This document shows, in pieces, positions 35,419-48,298 of a stretch of DNA of 64,000 bases. The stretch covers positions 144,640,349-144,704,348 of the forward strand of contig NC_081410.1 in the NCBI RefSeq assembly GCF_030272615.1, written 5' to 3'. Both the position numbers and the translations under genes were made by a program. The notes beneath the pieces are model-generated. The model was not told the origin of the DNA. It saw nothing but the letters and a program-made list of their open reading frames with translations, and did no database searches. The first letter of the stretch is position 1; every line of letters starts with the position of its first letter. The DNA is from Cryptomeria japonica (lineage: Eukaryota; Streptophyta; Pinopsida; Cupressales; Cupressaceae).

Positions 35419-38400
35419 GGGGTAAAAAATTTATTATTAATAAAAAACAAGCATTACATAAGAAAACCAAAGCCTCAAAGCTCCAAAAGAGAACAATAAA
35501 CCCAACCAGTTATCATCCAGCTTCAAAACTATCCATATCCTCAGCAAAGATCTTATGCAAGTCCTGATAGTAATTAGGGGAAAGATGCTCTCAACACTCA
35601 ACTTTCCAATCATCACCATGTTCCGAAGTCCACTTAGCCAAACAATCAGTTGCTTTATTCCATTTACGAGGATTGTGGATGAAAGACACCTTCTCCATCA
35701 TAGCACTAATTTGCAAAATCTGGTGAACAGTCCCTGTCAGTTGCCAATTAATCTCACTCACCTTCTGCTCAATCTACAAATTAACAATAATAAATTGCAA
35801 ATCTGATTCGTAGATAACCTTATGCCACCCCAACTCATATGCACACTCTAGGGCATAGAAAATAGCTAATCCCTCCAGAAAATTATTAGACTGCTGCCCT
35901 TTATGCATTGAAAAGAAGAAAACCACATCCCCCATACGATCCCTACCAACACCTCCAATCCCAACAGGACCCGGATTACCATGAGAGGAGACATCGGTGT
36001 TAATCTTAATGGAATCATCCTGAGGGGGCAGCCATCTTCCCACCCTTTGAACCTTCTTCATAGCACGTCTACCTCTCCTGACACAAGCTGAGACAAGAGA
36101 CATCTCCTGCAAACCCAACCTACTCACAATATCAACCTCTCCTCTATCCAGAGAAAATTCACCTCACATTTAGCTTCCACCATCTCCTGGATTATTCCAA
36201 TTATTATATTCCACACTTGCTGAACTAACAGTCCGACTTCCTAAAAGATCCTCCTATTCCTCTCTAGCTAGATCTGCCAAAGTATGAAAATGGGCCCAAT
36301 GAGTCAGACAGTTTGGAGAAAAGTGGACAACACCAAAGAATCTACGTGAACACAAGGGTGTTTCCACACCCCCCACCAGTAATGCCAGATATGCACCGAG
36401 AAAGGGCATCCGAAGAATAGGTGTGAAGAATCCTCCTCCCCATTACCACACAAAACACAGATGGAAGGCTCGTGGAACCCACGCTTGCGAATATTGTCCC
36501 AGGTTAGACATCTATTCAAAGCCAACGTCCAAGCAAAACAGTTACACTTTGGCCAAGAGAATTTGTTCCAAACATATTTCCACCAGTGCACTTCCCTCCC
36601 CTCCAATCTATAGGACAACAACTCATGGTACCAGCTAGCATTAGTAAAAACACCCTTAGGATTCGGGGACCAACCAAGTCTATCCATATCCTTAAGGGAG
36701 CTACAGTGTCTACTAGCCAAAATGCCATGAAGCTTAGTGCAGTCTTCCTCCATACCAACAACCGGCCATTCATTAGAAACCTTCCATTGCACCATCTCCA
36801 ATTTCCCACACTTATAAACAGACTTAAAGTCGCTCACTCTAGACCACCCTGCCTCTAGGAACCTCTAGTAAAGATTCACTAAATGAGGAAACTGATCAAT
36901 AATGGGGGGATAGCCATCCCAAGAATCGAGCCAAAAAAGCATTTCTTCCCCCCTCTTACAGATCCAAAAAAGTCCTTTTATCAGTGCACCTCTTTTCTTG
37001 AGAGTACTCCAAATCGTAGAGCCTTTTCCCGCAAGCGGATATCTTGGGATTTCCTCCTTCGGGATCCTCTGCATATACTTGTAAGACAGAATCATAGCCT
37101 AGCCTCGATCATGTTCGAGAGGGAGGAGAGCGGGCTGCACAGGAACTATTTTACCACCAACACCTCTCCAAATAAAGTAGATTGTCTTAAACCAAGCCCA
37201 CCCAACTATTTCAGGCTGCATGCCAAGTCCCATTTGACAAGACTCCATTTATAGGAGGACAGGTTGCCTGCCCATAAGAATTGCCTTGCCAAAGAATCCA
37301 ATTCCTTCACAAACCACTTTGGAGCCACTTGGAGCATACACCTATAAATTGAAAGAGCATGAACCACCAACTAGATCAGTTGAACCCTCCCAGCAAAGGA
37401 TAACCATTTGTGTGTCCAATGTTCAACCTTCATGCGAAATTTGTCTAGAATACCCTGCCAAGAGTCCCTGGGAGGATTACCGGCAGATATAGGAATACCC
37501 GAGCAAGTGAAGGGAAGAGAACCGGCCTGGAATCTCAAAATCTGAGCAATCCTCAACCGAATAGCTCCAGGTGTGTTGAAGAAGAGAATGAAAGATTTAT
37601 CCTCATTGATCAACTGGCCAGAAGCAACAAGATAGACATCCAAGACTTTACGCAGATTTATAGCTTCTCTGATCCTAGCTAGTCCCATCAAGGCCGTATC
37701 ATCCACAAACTGCAAATGGGGTTGAGGAGGTATGTCATTACCCCAACTCCAACCATGAATATTACCCAATCCCACATTATACTTAATCAATCTCCCCAAA
37801 CACTCAGCCAGAAGAATGAAGAGGTATGAAGACCCCTAGACCACCAAACAACTCAATATGATCTACATTAATAAGCACAGAGAATGAGGTAGACGAAACA
37901 CAACTCATTACCCATTGGATCCATTCATCAGCAAAACCAAAGGCCCTAAGAATCTTTTGGAGAAAGGACCAACGGACTCTATCATAAGCCTTTGCCATGT
38001 ACAACTTGATAAACATAGTTTTTTTCCTTGGAAGCTACCATAGAATGAATGGTCTCAGTAGCAATGACCAGTCCATCCAAGATTTGACGACCCTCCACAA
38101 ACCCACTATGCTCCTCAGGATTGACAACCCCAAGCCAATTCTTCAACCTTTCCGCAATCAGCTTAGAAATAATCTTATAAATCACATTACAAAGAGATAT
38201 AGGGCGGAACTGGCCTAACCGGTTAGCCCCATCACACTTGGGGATGAGCACAATAAAAGTCGCATTCAAAGCCCGAAGCATCTGCTTATTCCTCTGGGAC
38301 TCTTGGACCACCTCCAATAAGTCCAATTTGATAATATCCCAGAATTCTTGATAGAACTCAATCGAAACCCATCTAGTCCAAGATCTTTCCCCTTCTTCAT

Positions 38401-39202
38401 ATGGAAAACAATCCTCTCAAGTTCATCCAACAGAATAGGTTCCATAAGTTGCTCATTCATCTCCCTAGTAATTAGAGAAGGAATACAAGCAAGAACCTGA
38501 TTTTCCTCTTCCGATTCCCCTGAGAATCCTCACTAAAAAGGGACTGGAAATACTTCATAGACTCCCTAGAAATCTCCTGCAAGGATAAACACTACTCACC
38601 TCTATCAATAACCAGAACATGGATGGAATTGTCATGTCTTCTTGCTTTCACTGAATTGAAAAAGAACGCAGTATTCTTATCCCCCGCTTGAAGCTAATCA
38701 ATACGAGCTCTCTATTTCCAGTAGATTTCCTCCCTAAGCTCCCACTCCTCTAAATCCTTGACTGCCATGTCTTCCTCCCTAAGCAAGGCTTCTGACAATC
38801 CATGCCCTCTTATCTCCCTGGTAATATTATTCAACTCTAATTGAGTAGTTGTCTTAGCATGAAAAATATTACCAAAACACTGACGATTCCACCGTTTAAG
38901 CTGAAACTTAATAAATTGCAACTGCTTGGCAAAAGTGTACATAGCAGTGCCAAAGGTTGGCCTCCCTTTCTTCCACCACTCCACAACATGATCCTGCAAA
39001 GAAGAATCTCGCAACCACATAAGCTGGAATTTGAATGAAGGAATGCGAGCGACTCGAGCAAAAGAAGACACCAATTTGATGGGCCAGTGGTCCGAACCTC
39101 TCCAATCTAAAATCTCAGAGCATGTGGACCACCCCCCACCAACCCAAAAACTAGAAACTAGAAAGCGATCCAGCCTCTCCGCAATCCAATACTCCCCTAT
39201 CC
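35419..39202 (-). pseudogene. 5'-truncated LINE ORF2 (endonuclease end, RT, zinc region, RNase H)
   Basis: On the minus strand, from right to left. The endonuclease C-terminus lies at 39070-39202 (IAERLDRFLVSSFW; GSDHWPIKLVSS, keeping the SDH motif). The linker follows at 38712-39074. RT lies at 37371-38330, with RPISLCNVIYKIISKLIAER, AKAYDRVRWSFL and the catalytic QFVDDTALMG. The zinc-binding region lies at 36304-36837 (CVLCGNGEEDSSHLFFGCPF). RNase H lies at about 35600-36040 (INTDVSSHGNPG; NNFLEGLAI; YESDLQFI; KATDCLAKW, all four acidic residues present). Several stops and frameshifts occur, for example near 37990-38040 inside RT. ORF1 and most of the endonuclease are missing. It is less decayed than the LINE at 15440-22144. 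Confidence 0.85.
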
Positions 39203-39229
39203 TACAATTTTAAAAAAATTCAATAATAT

Positions 39230-39850
39230 AAAAAATAATAAATTATTTATAAGAAATAAAAAATAAATTTTGACTTCAAGAATCTAAAATATGTTCATTA
39301 TTAATTATTAAATATTTTATCTTTTTACTATAACATTCATGCTTTCGTCATCAATTATATTTCATGAATATTTTTTTTCCAATAATATAAACGAATAGCA
39401 TATTATTATAAAGAATAAAAAAATAAATTAACTTCAATAATTTCAAATTTATTCATTATTATTTATTAAATAAATTTCATCTTTTGCTATAACATTCATG
39501 CATTCATCACCATTTTGATTTCATGAATACTTTTTTTTTCAACAATATAAACAAATGACACATTATTTACAAGAAAAAATTAAAAAAAGATTTGATTTCA
39601 ATAATATCAAATATATTCATTATTATTTATTAAATAAGTTTTACCTTTTCATTATAACATTCATGTATTTATTATCATTTTGATTTCATGAATATTTTTT
39701 TTCCATAATATAAACATTAAACATGTTAGTTTGAAGAAATAAAAAAATAAAAATTGATTTCAATATATTATCAAATATATTCATTATTATTTATTAAATA
39801 AATTTCATTCATCATTTCGATTTCATGAACATTTTTTTATAAAGTATGAA
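39230..39850. repeat. AT-rich tandem repeat, unit ~160 bp, about four copies
   Basis: The marker TTCATGAA recurs at 39361, 39520, 39685 and 39822, spacings of 159, 165 and 137 bases. Between markers, blocks like AATAATATAAAC, ATATTCATTATTATTTATTA and ATAACATTCATG recur in the same order. It lies directly beyond the 5' end of the minus-strand LINE. Confidence 0.8.
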
Positions 39851-42784
39851 AATTTCACTTTGTTTCAACTGTAATTACACTCAATCAATGTCCATTGGTT
39901 CTTCATTTATCTCAGACTTCTTGTTATATATGTTTCTTTCGGTCCCTTTTTAGCCTCCCATTTGGAAAAGTGTCAAATAAAATGATGATTTGCATTTTTG
40001 TTGTGTTTAACTTGTATTTCACATCATTCTTGTGCACAAACAACAAATGCAAAAACATGTCTGCCTGCGGTCAGCCTTAAATCACACACACTAAGAAACA
40101 TATTAAATCTACGAGTGTCAATTCTAAATGTTTAACACTTTTAAGTTTAGAAATCAAAGCAGGAACACTCATAAGAAACGTGATCAAAGCCGCTCTACCA
40201 GTCATGACTTACATAACTGGTGTTTTTGCAACCAACGTTTTTATCACCCGAGCCTACAGTGGAGAAAGGCAGCGGAGTTTATGAATACGTAGTGGGAATA
40301 AATATGCAAATATCATAGCTTTGACTGAAGCAGATCTTCAGGTTGCGAGATTGGCTCTGAGAACGCTCGGAGCGATTTCAAATATAACATTAGTTTTTCA
40401 GCCCATGTTTAAGAGATCAGTTTCCATGTCAGTGAAAGATGATTACGATCTGGAAAATGAAGCGAAACATTTCCTCTGAGTTCATACATTTGGTGATATA
40501 TGATGCCTTCTGCCATATTTTCTGGTAACTGCAAAAAAGTCTCACTAGTGGGAGCAAGTTTTTACGGCATGACACAATTGCCCATGACAACATGAGACAC
40601 ATTTTCCAGTGGGGAGTCAACCCACCTAGAGATGGCCTATCAGCCAAATATAAGTCTCATGCATATCCAATGCCATATATCCAATAATTTATAAGTATTA
40701 TATTCATGATGCAATATCTTTTTAATATGATTGCACATATATAAGGCAATCCAAAAGGTTGGTGTTTAGGTAAAAATATTTCACCTTATAACTTTAATAT
40801 TAATAGATCATTTATTTATTTATAAAGTTAAACTTTATAACTTACATCAAACTTCATATTATAGGGATAAACGTTAAAGATTAGAGCCTTAGGAATATTC
40901 ATAGATCCATTTTAAGTTAAATGTGAATCTTCTAATAAATATTATGCTTTAACCCATATGAAAACTACAAAGCATAGAGATATGTGAAGGATAGTCTACA
41001 TTTTGGCCTTGAATTCAAGAGGTGAATCTTTGAATTCAAGAGAGGTGAATCCATTCTTCATGGCTACATAGATTCAAAGATTTTAAGTTGGGTAGAAGAT
41101 CTTCATGCTAGGAGATTCATTAATCTCATAATCTTCTAATAAGTAGGATAGTAATTAAAAATTAATAATTGAGGTCAAATATATTGGATTAGATCATTCA
41201 ACAAATAAAACAATATGGTTATGAGAGATGTTATATCACTAAATGTGTCAAATATGTGTTGATAATTTATTGTGACAATGATTGCTTTTTAGATTGCAAA
41301 TATCAAGAATAAGTATAGAAGATTCCTAGAATATTGGAGCATTAGAAAATTTCATAGCAGATCAAGTGGTAGATATCTCTCACTAAACCATTGATGGATT
41401 GTTTGTTAAGTTTTGGCAACAGAAGCATTTGAAAGAGCTTGTCATGAAGTGGAAATTGTCATTGTGACATTATGTTTCCTTGCTCGTGTATTATCTCTTT
41501 TACAATAAATGTTTGTAAATCTTCCAATTTCACATCAATAAAAGATGTTGGAATATTTTTAAATATTTACAAATCCTCCAATTTCACGTTAATACAAGAT
41601 GTTGAAATATTTTTAAATATTTATTTATTAATGCTAAATTATACTGTACTTCATCATACTTTAATGTTTATAAAAGTGCATTAATTTGATAGTGTTTCAA
41701 TGCCTGTATTTAGACATGTGGTTTTTGTACCTCTAATTATAATTAAAATGAAGTTTGCTGTTGCATAATTAAAATTTTGAAACCATTGAATTAATAAAAT
41801 TAAGGTACTAATGTACTTGTTTTTTTAATTCGTTTGTCTTTTCATCCCTTTTAGTATATTACAGAGGTCCCATGTGAAGTGTTTTTCGCCTTTCACCTCA
41901 GAAACAGGGAGGAGGATTCAAGTCTACTAAGTATGGTTCGGAAACTACCATATTTTAGATTATGCAACTTCGTTGAACAAGTAATCCCTACCAAGAATGC
42001 TGGTAGAGCTATATGCCATAGACAATACCCAATGAAGAATCCGAAGTCATTAATTTTAGAAGCTTGCGATTTGAATTTCAGAAATTGATGATTATCAAAC
42101 AAAAATACTTTAAGATTCTATTCTCCTCCAATAAATAGATAATGTAATGAGTGACTCTTAACATAGAAAGTTTTTCTGTCTTGATTTTTCCAATACAGGA
42201 CCAGAGCACCTCTAGATCTCCAAGCAACAAACTTAAAATTTAGATAAAATCTGAAAACCATACCAGTATCTTGATGATGATTTGAGGTAGACAACATGTC
42301 CATGCCTGGCATAACTAATAATTTAAGTACTGAAAGTGTACACCCCCCGAAATGGGATATGATTGGCACCTTGAGGACACTTAGTGCTACAATCTAAAGA
42401 CAGGTTCCAAAGAATTCAAATAACTGCTTCTGTGGTTGTGTTAAATGGGTTAAGTGTAACTCTTACCATCCTGGCCTGGCTGCCAATCACCATGGCTTTT
42501 GGTTGCTACATTCTCTGTCATCAGGCCACCAATTTGCTCTATCTTTTCGTATAAGATAGACATTAACCTCCATTCATGTTCATTTAACTTTGCGGAGGTG
42601 TTTTGGTTAACAGTCACCTGGGCCTGTTCACTGAGGTTTCTGTTCCAAGGAGTTTCCCCCCTACTCCTGAAATAAAGAGGACATTTTCTGGAGTTCATAG
42701 CAGAGGTGTGTTTGCTTCAGCAGATATAAACTCCCATCCTCATCATTTCACAAAGACAATTCATATCTTTTGTATCTGTTGGTA
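39851..42784. other. Non-coding interval downstream of the PPR gene
   Basis: No gene was found. A ~60-bp tandem duplication lies at about 41510-41625 (TGTTGGAATATTTTTAAATATTT units). The part nearest the PPR gene (42400-42784) is probably its 3' UTR plus a decayed E+ coding tail. 40140-40480 is less AT-rich but carries no readable motif. Confidence 0.5.
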
Positions 42785-44857
42785 TTATCCGTCTCCTCCA
42801 AGGAAACCATGTACTTTTTTATTAACCTCGATCCAACTGCATCCAGGTGTTTTCTTTATGCCCATATCTTCCATCTTTTTTCTAATGTTTTTAAGGTCAG
42901 CCCACCTGCCACCTGCAGCGTAAATATTTGAGAGCAGAACATAAGGTGATGCATCATTTGGGTCTAACTCAAAAATATATTCAGCTATGCGCCCTGCTAG
43001 TTCTACGTTATTGTGCATTCTACAGGCGGCAAGCAAAGAAGTCCACATTGTAGCATCGGGTTTTACTGGCATTTTGTTGATGAAATCTTCTGCTTCATCC
43101 AGATGACCAGCTCGACCAAGAACATCGACCATACAGCTATAATGCTCCATTGTAGGTGTGATGTGACAATAATCAGTCATGTAATTGAAATGCTGGTAAC
43201 CCTCATCCACCATGCCTGCATGACTACAAGCGGACAAAACGCTTACAAAGGTTATGTGGTCTGGGTTCATGCCAGAGTCTTTCATTTGTTCAAACAATTC
43301 AAGGGTCTTCTTGCCATAGCCATGCATTGCATATGCTCCGATAATCACATTCCATGAAGCCAGGTCTCGCCATTGCATCTGTTCAAATATTCTCCATGAC
43401 TTGAGTATATTTCCACATTTGGCATACATGTCTATCAGGGCATTCATCACAAATATATCTGACTGGAACCCATTTGTAATTATTTTTTCATGGATTTCCC
43501 TCCCCATCTCCAAAGCTGCCAAGCTAGTACATGCTGGAAGAACACTCGCAAAAGTATTTGAATCTGGCTTCACATCTGACAAAACCATTTGTGCAAACAA
43601 GTTGATGGCCTCATTGCCATGGCCATTCTGCGTGAGTCCTGCAATCATTGCAGTCCATGAGAACATATCTCTGTGAGGTGTTTCTTCAAAGAGTTTAAGG
43701 GCTTTATCAACAATCCCATTCTGTACATAGCCCACAATCATAGTTGTCCAGGAGAAGACATCCCTTTCAGGCATTGCTCGAAAGAGTTTCAGTGCCTTAT
43801 CAATAAGCCCATTCTGCGCATAGCCTGCAATCATTGCATTCCATGAGACCACTTCTGGTTGATAAATTTTCTCAAAACAAATTTGAGCCTTTTCCAGTAT
43901 CCCACATTTTGCATACATATCTACAAGAGAGCTCATGACAAAGGCGTCAGAATGCAATCCTCTTCTGACTATTTTCTCATGGATTTCCTCCCCTGGCTCC
44001 AAATATCCTAATTTGGCACACGCAGAAAGAACAGTCGCAAATGTGAAATCATTGGGTTCAATTCCTTCTTGTTGCATCAAGCAAAACACAGACAAAGCCT
44101 CACTGGCAAGCCCTTGCCTTGCGTAAGCGTTAATCATCAAAGTCCACGACACAACATTTCGTTTAGGCATTTTGTCAAACAATTCACGCGCTTTAACTAT
44201 GCTGCCACATTTCGCATACATGTCAACAAGGGCATTGGCCAGGGCCACATCATACTCTAACCCACTCTTTATTATGTCTTGGTGGATCCCCATACCCTTT
44301 TCCAGAGCCTGCAGCTTCGCACAGGCTGACAGAACACTGCTAAAAGCGAACTCATTCGGCCTGATTTGCTTGCTCTGCATTTGTTGAAAAAGTGTCATCG
44401 ACTCGAACCCATCTCCTAGCCTTGCATAAGCTGCAATCATAACAGTCCACGAGCACACATCTCGTTCCGATATTTTATCAAACACTTTTCGTGCATCCTG
44501 CACAGTGCCGCATTTCACATACATGTTTAAAAGTGTATTACCCAAAACTCCGTCTGCAGTAAATCCATTCTGATTAAGGTGTGCATGGATTCGCTTGCCT
44601 CCCGCCAAATCCATGTTTTCCACAGAGCTCTGCAGTAGACAAACATACGTGGATGACTGCCAGGCCATGTGTTTCATATGTAAGATGTTTAATGCTTCTC
44701 CCAAACACCCCTGTTTATATAGTTCTCTCAATTTATAGAGAGAAATGTTGGTTGGAGTTCCAGAGGCGGTGACAGCAGTCCTCAGCAACGCTAGGTGAGA
44801 TACAGAAAAAGAAACAACCATTTTGTTTCCATTGTTTATATGATTTAGAATTTGCAT
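42785..44857 (-). CDS. Pentatricopeptide repeat protein, PLS class with E domain
   Basis: An intact, intronless 690-codon frame. PPR proteins of this class bind organelle transcripts in mitochondria or plastids and act in RNA editing, splicing or stability. Residues 1-67 are a plausible targeting region. About fourteen PPR motifs follow from residue 68 to 600, with signatures such as NALVDMYAKCGS and VVSWNAMIAGYAQNG. Two neighbouring units (DKALKLFRAMPERDVFSWT and DKALKLFEETPHRDMFSWT) are near-identical and look recently duplicated. The E domain starts near residue 605 (WTSLLAACRMHNNVELA) and includes PGCSWIEVNKKVHGF. The frame stops at GGDG, where the family usually continues with E+ and DYW. 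ATG 44857 opens the longest frame; Met13 (44821) is an equally likely start. It is the clearest host gene in the window. Confidence 0.93.
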   Translation of the reverse strand: MQILNHINNGNKMVVSFSVSHLALLRTAVTASGTPTNISLYKLRELYKQGCLGEALNILHMKHMAWQSSTYVCLLQSSVENMDLAGGKRIHAHLNQNGFTADGVLGNTLLNMYVKCGTVQDARKVFDKISERDVCSWTVMIAAYARLGDGFESMTLFQQMQSKQIRPNEFAFSSVLSACAKLQALEKGMGIHQDIIKSGLEYDVALANALVDMYAKCGSIVKARELFDKMPKRNVVSWTLMINAYARQGLASEALSVFCLMQQEGIEPNDFTFATVLSACAKLGYLEPGEEIHEKIVRRGLHSDAFVMSSLVDMYAKCGILEKAQICFEKIYQPEVVSWNAMIAGYAQNGLIDKALKLFRAMPERDVFSWTTMIVGYVQNGIVDKALKLFEETPHRDMFSWTAMIAGLTQNGHGNEAINLFAQMVLSDVKPDSNTFASVLPACTSLAALEMGREIHEKIITNGFQSDIFVMNALIDMYAKCGNILKSWRIFEQMQWRDLASWNVIIGAYAMHGYGKKTLELFEQMKDSGMNPDHITFVSVLSACSHAGMVDEGYQHFNYMTDYCHITPTMEHYSCMVDVLGRAGHLDEAEDFINKMPVKPDATMWTSLLAACRMHNNVELAGRIAEYIFELDPNDASPYVLLSNIYAAGGRWADLKNIRKKMEDMGIKKTPGCSWIEVNKKVHGFLGGDG

Positions 44858-47800
44858 TTCTGTGAGGGTTCTTCAAATAAATACCAACAAGGTGCAAATC
44901 AGAGGCTTCAGTGACCAAAGTGCTGGTGGTCATTTTTATCTCTAGCCTGGCTTTCTTTTATTTGTTTATAGAATCATCATGAAAGAAATTTCGAGCGTTT
45001 GAGCTCTCTTTGATTGGACTTTTACACCATGAATACCTGCTGCTTATAGCCTTTTCAGCCCAGATTTTGAGCTCTGAATTACACAACGAATTAAAAAGAA
45101 TTCCATTCAATTACTAACAAATTCTTCTTTTTTTTCCTCTCAAATTTACTCAAAATTTCAGTCTACTGTCTACCTATTACTTCCCTACATTCCTACAACA
45201 TGATAAAAGATGTAACTATTTTTATTTATTTTTATTATTATTTATATTTATACAAAAAATATCAAAAGGATTGCTGGTCAATTGGCTAAACATAATTGAT
45301 GAGGATACTGGTATGTTGATTAATTTCAGCATAACATTTAAATTTATTAAAGGTGTAATAGAAAAGGATGAGGTTACAATCATGTCTAGGGTGACTTTGG
45401 CATAATGAATATCCCTCAATCCTTGGCTCTAAGCTATAAGAAGCTAATTGTTTTAGCGATTTTGAGCCATACTCCTAATACTAGTGGTTTGCAAAATACC
45501 ATTAGAAGTTGTTAACCCTCTTGACAACAAAGAAAAATAATTTATGAAAAATAAATGCTCTATTACAAATATCATCGTTAAAAATCCAGCCTAGGACTTA
45601 GAGCTCATACTATTAGGTTACTAAAACAAATTTATGAAATTTAAGTAATTAAAATAGCGGTACTAATTATTGTTAAAAAAAAGGACTTGTTACATGACCA
45701 CCTTGAGATCGAGAAAATTGATATTTGTAACCCTAGTACACTTTTGTGCAATGCAAAATTGAACTATGTGCAGGGACTTGAATATTACCTATATATCTAA
45801 ATTGTGTTCAATATAGATCTAAACTATTTTCAAATTAATGCGAGAGAGATGCTCACCATGATGTCTAAGGCTTGCATCTAAAAAGGGGTGGTATCAATAA
45901 ACATCATTTCAAGAATTTACTAGGCTCATGTTGTTCTCCATTGGTCAAATCCATGATACTAAGTAATAGCACATAGCAATGATCAAAGACAACAAGTAAC
46001 CATACAATATGCTTGGGATGTTGATCTCACGTGATAATGCTTTGATGTGCATGGTGTTTGCTAGATATTCTTCTCAATGTAGATTTTAGATGATAAAAGT
46101 GGATTATGATTTTTTCTTTTTATTTAACACCCTAGCATGAAATTTGAAATATTTCATGCTTTAGTCAACTCATAATGGTTAGTTAGAATGAGAGGACATG
46201 GGCCTAAATTTTGAAATTATAATTAAAAATTAAAAATTTATAGGACCAAATGCATGTTTCTAGATCTAGCCTAGGTCAATTTATACGAATTTGAACTAAG
46301 ATAATGTTTGGATAAATGAGAAGCAACACTAATCCCTACGGATGTGTGAAGATGAAATTAGGCTAGGATTAGGTTATTTGTCAACTTCCACACAAAATTA
46401 CATTATTTTGCATACTCATGATTGCATTAGGAACAGCCCAAACTGGAAGGGAAAAGTGTGAATTATGCATTTTTCACCATTACGTTTTGCCCCCACTTTG
46501 ACTTGCATGTGAACTACTATGAGGATGTGTAAAAGTAAACAAGAAATCAATATGAAAATATGATGCAGTAGGTGGGGTTCAAAACTCAACAACACGAAAA
46601 CATATCCATACCAAGTAGGCTTATTTCACAACAATGGGCTCAATGACCCAATCGTGCAACCATGACAACGAGGGATTTAATATTCAAATGACTCAATCTA
46701 CATCAAGGAAACCTTAAATCCTTCCAAGCACAAGATTTCAACACCTTAGAAACTCCCATAAAAACCGATTCCTCTAACTATCACAATTTTCCACAGTACC
46801 TGTCCTAAGTTCTAGTAGCCCTCACAAATTACAAAACATGGCATAACTTTTGATGTCGATAAGATATTCACAAATTGATTACATATTCAGATACCCTTTT
46901 TGGGATTACAAAACATATGTGAAACAAAAGTATGGTTGTTTTGGAACATGTGTCTCAAATAATGATTGTTAATCTACTCGTGAAGACTAATTTATAACAT
47001 AAAATTTGGTTTTTTTTGTATAACTTTAACTATAAAAATCATATCAGAAATGTAAAACCATTTTTAGATACCTATTTGGAAGTTATAAAAGATACATCAA
47101 AATTGGATGGGGTTTCTTTGGAACATAATCCTCAAAAATGGGTTGTTACGTTGGAAAAACTTAGTTTCTGAACAGGGTGACTAGAAAGATTCCACCATTA
47201 GACAATTTAAATGACATTTTCTTTTGATCTGATAGCGATGAAATTTTTTTCTAATTCAGTTATCTTTCCAACCATATAAGGCTCAACCCCTCATCACGTT
47301 TGTACAAGTTGTAATAAGCAAAAGAGCAACAAATTTCTGGGGAAAAAAAAAGAGAAAAATGAGGTTTCTTATTCATTTCATCTTCAAAATCATCCTCACA
47401 CATTCCTCCAAAATTAATCACGTACAAATGATTCCCAAGGACCTATTTATAAATTCTCCAACTGCCTATTTAAAACTCATGACTCTTCAACTTTCAAAAG
47501 TTGTGAAGTTGCTTAAACAACTTTTACAACATTTTAACAAATTTTACATATTTGATCAAAATGACTCTACATGACACAAACTCACAAAAAATGGTCATAA
47601 TATGACCTTATTGCATCAAATAAACTAAAAACATACTATTAGACCCCTATTTGCATTATTGACCCAATTTTGCATTAGGTGCTCCTGCACAAAAATAAAT
47701 ATCCATACATAAGTGGGATATGAATAAAGAAATAAATTATGTGTACTCTCTTCATAATGAATGCTCCATCTAGAAATGTGTAAGCATAGAAGACAATTTT

Positions 47801-48298
47801 CTAATGAGTGGCATCTATCAAGCATTTGGGATATGGATAAACATAATTATTCAATAATGTCTAAGATAAAAAAACAAAAGTAAAAATATATCAAGAGCTT
47901 ATAGGACATGGATGATGTGAGTCAAGAAATAATAGGATTTCACTTGGAAGACATGCAATGCTAGGATTCTTCCTAGAGTAGAAATAATCATTTGGAATGA
48001 GAACAATAGGATTTTTCCTAGAGTAGAAGTGATAACTAGAATTATACCTCAAGAAAAAGTAATAATTAGACTTTACTTGAAATGGAAATAGCCATCATAA
48101 CCATGAGCTAACCATTACAATCATACGAGAAACAAAAGGAATGCCAGTGGCATTATATGACCCCCTCTCATGGGTTGCATATAAGGGATGCAATGAATTG
48201 GAAAAGTGGGATTATCTAAATGTAATAATCGTATACATGAGAGTCAAAAATAATGTTACATAAATGTGACATGAAATATGTTTAAAATAGTGTATATC
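44858..48298. other. Promoter side of the PPR gene, then non-coding sequence
   Basis: 44858-45170 is the likely 5' UTR and promoter region of the PPR gene (minus strand). The rest is AT-rich with no recognisable gene on either strand. Short frames at 47359-47574 and elsewhere lack motifs. Confidence 0.5.

Noticed and set aside
36423-39213. Several plus-strand open frames across the minus-strand LINE
   Set aside because: They are antisense shadows of the LINE ORF2, which has clear RT, zinc and RNase H motifs on the minus strand.
42603-44772. Plus-strand open frames across the PPR gene
   Set aside because: They are antisense shadows of the 690-codon PPR frame.
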